Origin: an uncultured bacterium
GTDB taxonomy: Bacteria; Cyanobacteriota; Vampirovibrionia; Gastranaerophilales; Gastranaerophilaceae
Direction of reading: 5' to 3'
Length of the DNA stretch: 9,793 nucleotides
Assembly: GCA_947365485.1 (NCBI GenBank)
Contig: CANAXK010000047.1
Location: 1-9,793, forward strand
Positions 1-6,014 of the stretch are shown here, piece after piece; the stretch's first letter is position 1; each line of letters opens with the position of its first letter. Under the pieces are notes generated by a model. That model was not told where the DNA came from. It was given only the letters and a program-made list of their open reading frames with translations, and made no database searches. Position numbers and translations under genes: made by a program.

Positions 1-1205
1 TCCGGATTCAGAGTCGCTTCAAGACGCTTTTTCATCTTTTCTCTTGCATCTTCTGATGTGATAAGACGAATCTGTCTGTGGTAAACATTTCTGCGGCCTC
101 CGTCAAGCTCGATGATTGAAAGCTTGTCATCATTCGGAAGGTTTTCTGCAAGCGTAATCCCCGCTCTAAATTCACCGACATCACCGGTTACTGCAACCAA
201 GTCCGCGTCAACCATGGTCTGTTTTGATTCCTTGTCAGGCGAGATATTCTGGATATAATCGTCCTTGAAAGGCATATTCTGCGCCATAAGCGGGAGGTAA
301 TTTTTCACCCCGAGTATCGCGTCGGTGCCTTTTTTGTTAATGATTCCCACGCGTCCGCCAAGAAAATCTTTAGCAACAGGTGTGATTCCGTTTTCGTCCA
401 GAAGCGCCTTTAATTCAGGGTTTTCAACCACTGTTTCCGTCAATTCGTCTGAATAATTTTCTCTTGTGATTGTAAATTCAAGCGGAGTGTCCTGCAAAGT
501 CGCCCATTTTTTGTCAGCATAAGCATCAAGCATCGGGTCGGCTGATCTAAGTGCTTTTGCCTGCAATTTCAAAAACTCGTTAAAATCAGCGTTTGTTGAG
601 ACTTCTGAAGCTTTTTCGAGTTCGGAGGCCATGTATGCAAAATCATCCTTAAATTTGTCAATATAATCAGTTGCAACGAGTTCGTTTCCGACCCTTTCAA
701 CAACAGAGCGCTGGTTAAGGATTTTTGCAACCTCGTCCACTTTTCCGCCTTTTAGCATGTTAATCAGGATTTTGTGAAATTCTTCTTTTTCCAAGTCTTG
801 CGGGTAAACACCTTTGCCTGGGCGCATTGAAACGCCCTTTGCAAGTTCAATCATGTTTGATTCTCTATCGAGTGAGCAGACGCCTTTTTGCGCGTCAAAA
901 AGTATTTTCGTAAGTTTTGCAGCCTCATTGCTTTTTGAAATCTCTTTTTCGAGGTACTCTTTAAAAGGTAGGTTATTAGGGTTATCGAGCTGCATGTTAA
1001 TCTTATCCAGAACAACTGCTGCTTTTACAAGATGTTTCAGAGCCTGTTTATCGCCTTCCTCGAGCGCTTCGTATTCCGGTGCGTCAACGGCAAGCATTTT
1101 CTTTGTTGTGAGGTAATCTTTGTGGGTTCTTTTTTCAAGTTCTTCCATTGAAAGATTAAGCTCGTAATCTTTTTTTCCGATATTCACGTTGTTAATTGTA
1201 CTCAT
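1..1205 (-). CDS. Dipeptidyl-peptidase III (M49)-like protein, N-terminal part, 3' end cut by window edge
   Basis: The reading frame stays open from the start to the window edge, giving 401 residues without a stop. Several stretches recall, from memory, the DPP3-like domain of bacterial M49 homologues and plant Nudix hydrolase 3: GVYPQDLEKEEF (about 132-143), ADPMLDAYADKKW (about 232-244) followed by LEFTITRENY, and GEFRAGITLAENLPND (about 334-349). The family consists of zinc dipeptidyl peptidases, but the HExxGH/HExxxGH zinc motif would lie downstream of position 1, so activity cannot be judged. There is no signal peptide, so a cytoplasmic protein is likely. I chose the ATG at 1205-1203 because AAGGAG lies 9 bases upstream. 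An in-frame ATG at 1322-1320 would add 39 hydrophilic residues (MNINPINR...) but has no ribosome site and lies directly after a -10 box, so it would need leaderless translation. The gene follows fliR but probably has its own promoter and no flagellar role. Confidence 0.72.
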   Translation of the reverse strand, partial: MSTINNVNIGKKDYELNLSMEELEKRTHKDYLTTKKMLAVDAPEYEALEEGDKQALKHLVKAAVVLDKINMQLDNPNNLPFKEYLEKEISKSNEAAKLTKILFDAQKGVCSLDRESNMIELAKGVSMRPGKGVYPQDLEKEEFHKILINMLKGGKVDEVAKILNQRSVVERVGNELVATDYIDKFKDDFAYMASELEKASEVSTNADFNEFLKLQAKALRSADPMLDAYADKKWATLQDTPLEFTITRENYSDELTETVVENPELKALLDENGITPVAKDFLGGRVGIINKKGTDAILGVKNYLPLMAQNMPFKDDYIQNISPDKESKQTMVDADLVAVTGDVGEFRAGITLAENLPNDDKLSIIELDGGRRNVYHRQIRLITSEDAREKMKKRLEATLNP

Positions 1206-1328
1206 CTTATCAAGCTCCTTTATTAATGTATCATTAGAATTTACGGACTTTTTTTCCGGCTTTTCCGGTGATAAATTTCGCATACTAATATTTGTAATTC
1301 TGTTAATCGGGTTAATATTCATATCGTC

Positions 1329-1337
1329 ATTATACCA
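1329..1337 (-). promoter_or_regulatory. Extended -10 promoter of the DPP3-like gene
   Basis: On the minus strand the sequence reads TGGTATAAT, a consensus TGn extended -10 element, immediately after the fliR stop codon. A TTGACG lies upstream but only 10 bases away, too close for a normal -35, so recognition would rest on the extended -10. Transcription would begin near 1322. That gives a leader of about 117 bases to the ATG with a good Shine-Dalgarno site at 1205, or a leaderless message if the ATG at 1322 is used. Confidence 0.55.
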
Positions 1338-1346
1338 TAGATTACG

Positions 1347-2126
1347 TCAATAGATTTTAGAGAACGATAGGAAAAATTCTGATATAACATTCACAAGCAT
1401 TGGCAGAATCCAAATCATAATCGCAGCGCCAAACACGGGCTTAAACAGGAAGCTTAATTGAAAGACGTTAACCTGCGGTGCTGTTTTTGAAATAACCCCG
1501 AGAATAATATCCTGCCCGAGCGTTGCAAGCAGAATTGGAGAAGCGATTTGAAGCCCCATATATAACACGTTTGAAGTGGTTGTCACAAGGTAATCCATGT
1601 TAATAATCTTCTCAAGCGGAATCGCGACCGCGTATAGAGGAAATATCTCGAAGCTTCTCACAAGCGCGTTTATAAGCCAGTAGAAACCTCCAAGCTGGAT
1701 AAAAATACAAATCCCGAGAAGTGTAATCATACGGCTCAAGATAGAAGTCTGGCTGTTTGTTGTCGGGTCCATAACCATTGCAGAAGAAAGCCCCATCTGG
1801 GTGTTAATCATATCTCCTCCGGCCTCGATTGCAAGGATTATAAGCTGCGCAATATACCCGATAATCGCGCCAACTGCGAAATTCAATAGAATCAAAAGCA
1901 TTGGAGAGACTCCGGCAGGCGGCACTCCGGGTTTTAGAAGCGGGGTGAGCATAAGGGTCAGGATGAATACGAGCGCGAGTTTAACCATACCTGCGATTTC
2001 TTTTCTGTTAAAAATCGGGGCGAATCTTATAAACCCAAGTAATCTTGCAAACACAATAAAGCCCGCTGAGAACCAGCGTTCAAAATCAGGAAACAGTATT
2101 GCTATTTGCGAGATTAATTGGTCCAA
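1347..2126 (-). CDS. fliR: Flagellar export gate protein FliR
   Basis: FliR is a membrane component of the flagellar type III export gate and assembles with FliP and FliQ into the helical pore that passes rod, hook and filament subunits. At 259 residues it has the usual family length. The family-typical core GLSSAMVMDPTTNSQTSILS is visible at about residues 113-132, flanked by hydrophobic segments typical of this multi-pass protein, and the C-terminal part (QVNVFQLSFLFKPVFGAAIM) matches the conserved FliR region. The start is a TTG that immediately follows the TAA of the upstream secreted-protein gene; a GGAGG nine to ten bases upstream supports it, and the arrangement implies translational coupling. 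It is the last gene of the flagellar block here, with the next gene starting from its own promoter. No FlhB fusion is present at the C terminus. Confidence 0.95.
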   Translation of the reverse strand: MDQLISQIAILFPDFERWFSAGFIVFARLLGFIRFAPIFNRKEIAGMVKLALVFILTLMLTPLLKPGVPPAGVSPMLLILLNFAVGAIIGYIAQLIILAIEAGGDMINTQMGLSSAMVMDPTTNSQTSILSRMITLLGICIFIQLGGFYWLINALVRSFEIFPLYAVAIPLEKIINMDYLVTTTSNVLYMGLQIASPILLATLGQDIILGVISKTAPQVNVFQLSFLFKPVFGAAIMIWILPMLVNVISEFFLSFSKIY

Positions 2127-2528
2127 TTAATTTATCCCTCCCATTGGCGGCATATCAATGTCGTACTCGTAGATTTCAGGCGGTGCGTCAATCCGGAGTA
2201 CGGAAAAACCTTCAACATCGCTCACTGTTGTTTTATCGTCTTCGACTGTTACACTAAACATAACTTTTTCTTTGCCGTTTTTCAGAACGCAGAATCTTGT
2301 GCTGCCCTTCATCAGTGGGTGGATGATTAGGGTGTTTTTCTCGTTCATCACTGTTATGAGCGGATAGACGTCAACGATTTTGTTGTTTTCAATGGAGATG
2401 TCTCCGAGCCGCCCGTTGGTCATTAGCATGTAATCTTCAAATGCAAGGCTCGGAGTGCAGCTGAGCAGCTGAGCAGCTAAGAGGCTTAGCAAAAATTTTT
2501 TGTTTGAAAATTTCTGTTTATGTTTCAT
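2127..2528 (-). CDS. Small secreted protein resembling the pilus/secretin N-terminal domain, in the flagellar operon
   Basis: This 133-residue protein starts with a basic stretch (KHKQKFSNKK) and a hydrophobic core at about 12-23, followed by CTPSLA. SLA before F30 fits signal peptidase I. LLSC at 21-24 resembles a lipobox, but leucine at -2 is unusual, so lipidation is uncertain. Residues about 33-97 have the pattern of the pilus-formation N-terminal domain of CpaC-like secretins (Pfam type PF13629, by memory): a short strand, 'I..NKIVDVYPL', 'NTLIIHPLMKGSTRFCVLKNGK' in two pieces, then VMFSVTVE. The C-terminal end is acidic and proline-rich, with no transmembrane anchor. The gene lies between fliQ (89-base gap holding a palindromic repeat) and fliR (0-base gap). 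A ribosome site AAAGGTG lies about 4 bases before the ATG. The function is unknown; a periplasmic accessory for rod or basal-body assembly would fit the location. Confidence 0.8.
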   Translation of the reverse strand: MKHKQKFSNKKFLLSLLAAQLLSCTPSLAFEDYMLMTNGRLGDISIENNKIVDVYPLITVMNEKNTLIIHPLMKGSTRFCVLKNGKEKVMFSVTVEDDKTTVSDVEGFSVLRIDAPPEIYEYDIDMPPMGGIN

Positions 2529-2577
2529 TTTTCACCTTTACTACATTTTAAAATCCGCCCAGCTGCCTTGAATCGCC

Positions 2578-2610
2578 CCCTCACCCCAGCCCTCTCCCGT
2601 AGGGAGAGGG
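2578..2610. repeat. GC-rich palindromic repeat, copy A (intergenic)
   Basis: A 12-base GC-rich lead (CCCTCACCCCAG) is followed by a perfect 9-bp hairpin, CCCTCTCCC-GTA-GGGAGAGGG (stem 2590-2598 with 2602-2610). The first 21 bases match 20 of 21 bases of a second copy inside fliO (4474-4494). It lies 7 bases beyond the fliQ stop. There is no U-tract on either strand, so it looks like a REP-type palindrome more than an intrinsic terminator, though as RNA it could protect the upstream message. Confidence 0.8.
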
Positions 2611-2617
2611 AGTAAGC

Positions 2618-3106
2618 TTACCTTCCTAACATCTTATTAATCTCAACAAAATTTCCCTTTGGCATAGGTGTTTTTGGCGCTGTGCCGTACTTAATCTTCT
2701 GGTTTTTATCGATATAAGGAACTTTGCCCGGATTTTTCATAACCTCGTTAACATTCGGCGTGTTTTTGAAGGAATCCTTCATCTCACCTTCAAAAGGTGT
2801 TGTGTACTTGTAGTAATCTGCGGGAAGCACGTAGTTATCGCTTTTCGGAACAGCGTTAAAAGCGAGTGAAGTGCCTTCCAGAAACAGGTTTGTCAGCAAT
2901 TTAATGAACCCCATTCCGCCGATAACGATTACAAGAAAAACCGCAAGGATTTTAGGAGCAGCAGCAATTGTTTGCTCCTGAACCTGCGTTACAGCCTGAA
3001 TAATACCAACAACCAGACCAATCGCCGCAGCTGTCAGCACACACGGCATGGAGATTGAAAGCATTGTCATAAAACCTTTTGCTAAGTATTCAGTTAACAT
3101 TTCCAT
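2618..3106 (-). CDS. fliQ: Flagellar export gate protein FliQ with unusual C-terminal tail
   Basis: FliQ is a small two-helix inner-membrane protein of the flagellar type III export gate. Residues 1-86 form the entire normal protein: helix one at about 14-40, the conserved IIQAVTQVQEQTI loop (about 35-47), PKILAVFLVIVIGG for helix two, and LLTNLFLEG. FliQ is normally about 89 residues; this protein is 162. The extra ~75 residues are hydrophilic, rich in proline, lysine and tyrosine, and end in PMPKGNFVEINKMLGR, with no recognised domain. The tail is in a clean frame, with no competing frame suggesting a sequencing frameshift. The ATG at 3106 has AGAGGGA about 8-9 bases upstream; a second ATG two codons later is possible. 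The gene sits 17 bases after the ORF6N gene, which separates it from fliP. Confidence 0.92.
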   Translation of the reverse strand: MEMLTEYLAKGFMTMLSISMPCVLTAAAIGLVVGIIQAVTQVQEQTIAAAPKILAVFLVIVIGGMGFIKLLTNLFLEGTSLAFNAVPKSDNYVLPADYYKYTTPFEGEMKDSFKNTPNVNEVMKNPGKVPYIDKNQKIKYGTAPKTPMPKGNFVEINKMLGR

Positions 3107-3123
3107 TGTAGAGTCCCTCTATG

Positions 3124-3663
3124 TTATTCTGTTTTAAACCCGATTTGTTTTGTCTCTCTTGGTTTTTCAATCAGATTATTCAGTGCATTAATAATTTGTC
3201 CTATTGTTTCGTCGTGGTCGGCAAATCTTCTGTCAGTGTTTTCAATATGGAGCATAAGCATTTTCCTAAGCTCAGCAATCTCTTGCGTTTTCGATGTTTG
3301 TGCTATTGCAAACTGCCGGAGTCGTACAAATGCTCTGATTATCTCTATATTTATTGAAATCGCTCTATCGCTGTTTAGAACGCTCGACAACATTGATACG
3401 CCCTGTTCGGTAAAAGCATACGGAGTTGTTGGTGAATGTTTTAAACTTTGCAACCTATCACAATTTGTGATAAGTTCTAAAACCTCTTCTTTATTGAGTT
3501 TGAACATAAAATCGTCAGGGAAACGTTTAATGTTTCTCTTAACTGCCTGATTTAAAACCATGGTTTTAACTTCGTACAACTCTGCAAGGTCTCTGTCAAT
3601 CATGACCTTCTGACCTCTTATTGTAAAAATTCTGTTCTCAATTATTTTTATTTCTGTTTCCAT
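3124..3663 (-). CDS. ORF6N-domain (KilA-N-associated type) putative DNA-binding protein
   Basis: The first ~100 residues match the ORF6N domain seen in phage and mobile-element proteins: IRGQKVMIDRDLAELYEV (about 15-32), RNIKRFPDDFMFKLNKEE (about 43-60) and the signature PYAFTEQGVSMLSSVL (81-96). Residues about 104-165 look helical and coiled-coil prone (IIRAFVRLRQF, EIAELRKMLMLHIENTDRRF), as is usual for the C-terminal half of these proteins. The family is thought to bind DNA; no target can be read from the sequence. At 179 residues it looks complete. It lies between fliP (12-base gap) and fliQ (17-base gap), so it is co-transcribed with export-gate genes whose products act together. The ribosome site is weak (GAGAG). 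I see no transposase, direct repeat or att-like boundary around it. Confidence 0.88.
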   Translation of the reverse strand: METEIKIIENRIFTIRGQKVMIDRDLAELYEVKTMVLNQAVKRNIKRFPDDFMFKLNKEEVLELITNCDRLQSLKHSPTTPYAFTEQGVSMLSSVLNSDRAISINIEIIRAFVRLRQFAIAQTSKTQEIAELRKMLMLHIENTDRRFADHDETIGQIINALNNLIEKPRETKQIGFKTE

Positions 3664-3675
3664 ATTTTCTACTCT

Positions 3676-4314
3676 CTAGTTGTAACTCTGCACCAGCCCC
3701 TGAACAATCAGCGCCCAGCCGTCAACCGCAATAAATATCAGGAGTTTGAACGGAAGCGAAATAATCGTTGGTGATAACATGAACATACCGAGTGCGAGCA
3801 AAATGTTTGCAACAACAAGGTCTAGAACAATGAACGGAACAAAAACCACAAACCCGATTTCGAACGCGGTTTTGAGTTCGCTCAAAATATAAGCAGGCGC
3901 AACCTCCCAGATTGTAATATCCTCCGGTGATTTTGGCGGGGTCTTGTGCTTGAGCTCCACAAAAAACGCCAAATCGTTTTCTCTGGTCTGCTTCATCATA
4001 AATTCCTTCAACGGTTTTGAACCCTCGTCAATTGCCATGATTAGATTCCCGTTTCTCTGGTAAGGAATCGAGCCCCTGTCATACATCTGCTGGAATACTC
4101 CGCCCATTGTGTAAAAAGTAAGTATCATACAAAGCCCAATCGTAACGATTGCAGGCGGAACCTGAACACCCATTGCGGTCTTCAGGAGCGAAAAAACAAT
4201 CGTGAATCTTAAAAAACAGGTCATGCAGCAGAATACGAACGGCAGAAGCGAGAAAAGCGACATTACCGTTAGCATTTGCAAAACCGGGTTCATATCTTGT
4301 AAAACTGAGTCCAT
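3676..4314 (-). CDS. fliP: Flagellar export gate protein FliP
   Basis: FliP is the main pore-forming subunit of the flagellar export gate; in characterised systems five copies assemble with FliQ and FliR. Diagnostic stretches are MTCFLRFTIVFSLLKTAMG near the N terminus, VPPAIVTIGLCMILTFY, and the strongly conserved end ELKTAFEIGFVVFVPFIVLDLVVANILLALGM (read in two parts) followed by ISLPFKLLIFIAVDGW. At 212 residues it is shorter than enterobacterial FliP (about 245) because it lacks the cleaved signal peptide and starts just before the first membrane helix, as SctR proteins do. The run FCCMTC has three cysteines in a helix where serine and methionine are more usual. A single base separates the fliO stop from this ATG, so translation is coupled. 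AAAGG lies about 10 bases before the start. Confidence 0.97.
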   Translation of the reverse strand: MDSVLQDMNPVLQMLTVMSLFSLLPFVFCCMTCFLRFTIVFSLLKTAMGVQVPPAIVTIGLCMILTFYTMGGVFQQMYDRGSIPYQRNGNLIMAIDEGSKPLKEFMMKQTRENDLAFFVELKHKTPPKSPEDITIWEVAPAYILSELKTAFEIGFVVFVPFIVLDLVVANILLALGMFMLSPTIISLPFKLLIFIAVDGWALIVQGLVQSYN

Positions 4315-4315
4315 A

Positions 4316-4783
4316 TTATTTTAGCCTTTCTGCCAGATTCTTTATCACAGATGTATGCTGTGAACTTGTTTTAGAACTAAGCATACTTGATTTTATTCCA
4401 ATGTTTGATTTGTCCATAAAGCTCGGAGTTTTGTTCAGAGCAGACATTGTTTGTTGAAAGGTTGCAGATTCAACCCTCACCCTAGCCCTCTCCCCCGGAG
4501 AGGGAATGACCGGCTCGTCCTCTGTAATAAGATTCTCGCCAGTCTCAAGCTTCGATATCAATGTTGTCTTGTCAACATCACCCGCAATCAGAAACTTCTC
4601 CCTGCCTGTAGAGACTATGTAGAGAGTTTTTCTCGGTGCAAGTGACATTGTGTCAACTATTTTTAAGTATTTTGATTTTTTCACACACCCGCCTGTTGTC
4701 GCGTTCTTGAAAACCAGAAGCGCAACCACAATCACCCCGACCATTGCAAGTGTGTATACCATGAAGTTTGCTAAATATCCCAT
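4316..4783 (-). CDS. fliO: Flagellar protein FliO carrying an in-frame palindromic-repeat insertion
   Basis: FliO is a small membrane chaperone that helps assemble the FliP ring. One membrane helix spans about residues 7-26 (VYTLAMVGVIVVALLVF), followed by a cytoplasmic domain with the family pattern MSLAPRKTLYIVSTGREKFL and a following IAGDVDKTTLISKL. Its position directly before fliP fits. Residues 94-104 (PSPGERARVRV) are encoded by a copy of the GC-rich palindromic repeat found at 2578-2610, so the linker after the folded domain has been lengthened by an inserted repeat without breaking the frame. The remaining tail is Ser/Thr/Lys-rich and poorly conserved in this family. The protein has 155 residues. 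The start has AAGGAT five bases upstream, and the gene lies 29 bases after the C-ring gene. Confidence 0.85.
   Translation of the reverse strand: MGYLANFMVYTLAMVGVIVVALLVFKNATTGGCVKKSKYLKIVDTMSLAPRKTLYIVSTGREKFLIAGDVDKTTLISKLETGENLITEDEPVIPSPGERARVRVESATFQQTMSALNKTPSFMDKSNIGIKSSMLSSKTSSQHTSVIKNLAERLK
4474..4504. repeat. GC-rich palindromic repeat, copy B (inside fliO)
   Basis: A 21-base stretch at 4474-4494 is identical to copy A at 2578-2598 except for one base (T for C). It contains an 8-bp perfect stem, CCCTCTCC-CCC-GGAGAGGG (4486-4493 with 4497-4504). It is translated in the minus frame of fliO as PSPGERARVRV. The two copies share the lead and hairpin but not the flanking sequence, as expected for a mobile or spreading palindrome. 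Confidence 0.82.
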
Positions 4784-4812
4784 ACTATATCCTTAATGTT
4801 TTTTTACGAAAA

Positions 4813-5907
4813 TCAAGCCTCTTGTCCTTCGACTTCAAAATCACTGTAGTCAAAGTCTTCTGCCGGTGCTTCCGGAGCAGCTTCCGGCTCCGGTGCGCTC
4901 TGTGGAGCTGCCTCCGGCGCAGGTGAATCATTAACTTTCTCGATTCTGACCCCGAATCTGTCGTTTATTATCACAAGCTCGCCTGACGCCACAAGCTTGC
5001 CGCCGACTTTCAGAGACACTTTGTTGTCGTAAACAGAGCAAAGGTCTACTATTAAGCCTTCCTCAATGCTCTTAAGCTCGCCAAGCGTTACTTTTACCTT
5101 ATCAAACTCGGCAGCCATATCAACCTGAATGCTGTCCCACAAGTTTGTGTTTGTATTTTCTTCCATACCGTTTCCTCCGCCCGTATCATAAGGTTCTATG
5201 ATGTTTATATTAGGTTTTATCTGAAATTTTTGTACGATGTTGTCGCAAACAAGCGTCATCTCTGATGAATTGCTGTTCTCAAACACCACAATGTCGCCAA
5301 TGTCCAGCCTCTTGATATCTGCAAGCGGAAAGACTGTTGTCCCCAGATGCAAATCCACCTCTACAAGGCTGCTTGCAAAATCCCTGTCCTGAAATCTCGG
5401 CTCTTTGACCTCGATTTCCTGCGGAGAAAGAATATCCTTCGGCACAGAAATAATGAATTTCGCAGCTGTATCAGAAATCTCGCTCTTCACAAAGTAAGTA
5501 AGGTGCAGAATCTCGTTGTAGCGTCTGTGCGGCTCTATAGTAAAGTTCGGGGCAAGCGTTTCGTAAAGAAAATCGTTAAACGCAGTGATGATTCGTGCTT
5601 CCAGCTCTGTGACTTCTGTTAGTTCAAAATGCCTGTTGTTTTTTCCGAGAACCTTGTCCAGAATAACATTTATTGCTTCCTGCGAAATCCTTATGTACAC
5701 ATCGTTCTTGGAATTAATCTTGACTTTAGTAACGAAAAATGTTTCGTTCTGGGAAAGTACGTTCATGTTTGTGCTGATTGAGGCGAGCTTGTACTCGAAT
5801 CCTTCAAAGAAAAACTCGCTGCTACAGTTCTCTACAACCGGTGTGAATACTGAATCGTACCATGCAAATTGCTTATATAATTCGTCGAAAAATACAGAAT
5901 TTATCAT
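4813..5907 (-). CDS. Flagellar C-ring (switch) protein with FliM-like region and two SpoA domains (FliM/FliN fusion, SctQ-like)
   Basis: The 364-residue protein has four parts. Residues about 1-165 resemble the middle region of FliM: DVYIRISQEAINVILDKVLG recalls the FliM 'llGG' segment, FELTEVTELEARI recalls the FliM 'LTeIE' helix, and FIISVPKDILSP closes it. A first SpoA domain spans about 178-235 (LVEVDLHLGTTVFPLADIKR, then LDIGDIVVF). A second spans about 258-326 and is closely FliN-like (VKVTLGELKSIEEGLIVDL, then GGKLVASGELVIINDRFGVRI). A low-complexity Ala/Pro/Glu acidic tail runs from about 328 to 364. The usual FliM N-terminal EIDALL-type CheY-binding peptide is absent. Such C-ring proteins bind export chaperones and, in flagella, transmit switching. 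The linker at 242-248 carries an internal ribosome site and ATG (separate entry). The gene opens the fliO-fliP-fliQ-fliR block; AGGGA lies 8 bases before its ATG. It could be annotated fliN, fliM or sctQ-like. Confidence 0.85.
   Translation of the reverse strand: MINSVFFDELYKQFAWYDSVFTPVVENCSSEFFFEGFEYKLASISTNMNVLSQNETFFVTKVKINSKNDVYIRISQEAINVILDKVLGKNNRHFELTEVTELEARIITAFNDFLYETLAPNFTIEPHRRYNEILHLTYFVKSEISDTAAKFIISVPKDILSPQEIEVKEPRFQDRDFASSLVEVDLHLGTTVFPLADIKRLDIGDIVVFENSNSSEMTLVCDNIVQKFQIKPNINIIEPYDTGGGNGMEENTNTNLWDSIQVDMAAEFDKVKVTLGELKSIEEGLIVDLCSVYDNKVSLKVGGKLVASGELVIINDRFGVRIEKVNDSPAPEAAPQSAPEPEAAPEAPAEDFDYSDFEVEGQEA
5164..5178 (-). promoter_or_regulatory. Internal ribosome binding site and start codon for a FliN-like short product
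   Basis: Inside the C-ring gene the minus strand reads GGAGG (5178-5174), AAACGGT, then ATG (5166-5164), in frame with the long protein. This is a consensus Shine-Dalgarno with 7-base spacing, better than that of the gene's own start. It encodes the Gly-rich linker GGGNG and Met248. Translation from here would give MEENTNTNLW... of 117 residues: exactly the second SpoA domain plus the acidic tail, close to the size of FliN. YscQ, SpaO and SsaQ of type III secretion systems are known to make such C-terminal products from internal starts. Use of this site here is inferred. Confidence 0.7.
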
Positions 5908-5979
5908 ACCTAATCCCTACTATAGTCCATACGTATCATAGAGGATTTTGGAGAAAAATACATCAACTATTTAGAGGAG

Positions 5980-6006
5980 AAGTGCCGGAGCTATGCTCCG
6001 GCACTT
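5980..6006. terminator. Perfect 12-bp hairpin downstream of the rhodanese gene
   Basis: The arms AAGTGCCGGAGC and GCTCCGGCACTT pair perfectly around a 3-base loop, 8 bases after the rhodanese stop codon. On the minus strand, where all genes lie, it is followed by CTCCTCTAAATAG, not by a U-tract, so it is not a textbook intrinsic terminator there. The T-run (CGTATTTTTT) lies on the plus-strand side. It may still end or protect the rhodanese message, or be another dispersed palindrome. It separates the metabolic block from the flagellar block. Confidence 0.5.
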
Positions 6007-6014
6007 CGTATTTT

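Noticed and set aside
814..1116. Plus-strand frame of 100 codons
   Set aside because: It lies entirely opposite the DPP3-like gene, has no ribosome site or family resemblance, and is a shadow of that gene's open frame.
1345..1350. TTGACG as a -35 for the DPP3-like promoter
   Set aside because: Only 10 bases separate it from the -10 box, and it is part of the fliR stop region; spacing is too short for sigma-70-type promoters.
3456..3472. Inverted repeat TATCACA-ATT-TGTGATA inside the ORF6N gene
   Set aside because: Half-sites are in the reverse order of a CRP site and it lies mid-gene in a coding stretch; most likely chance.
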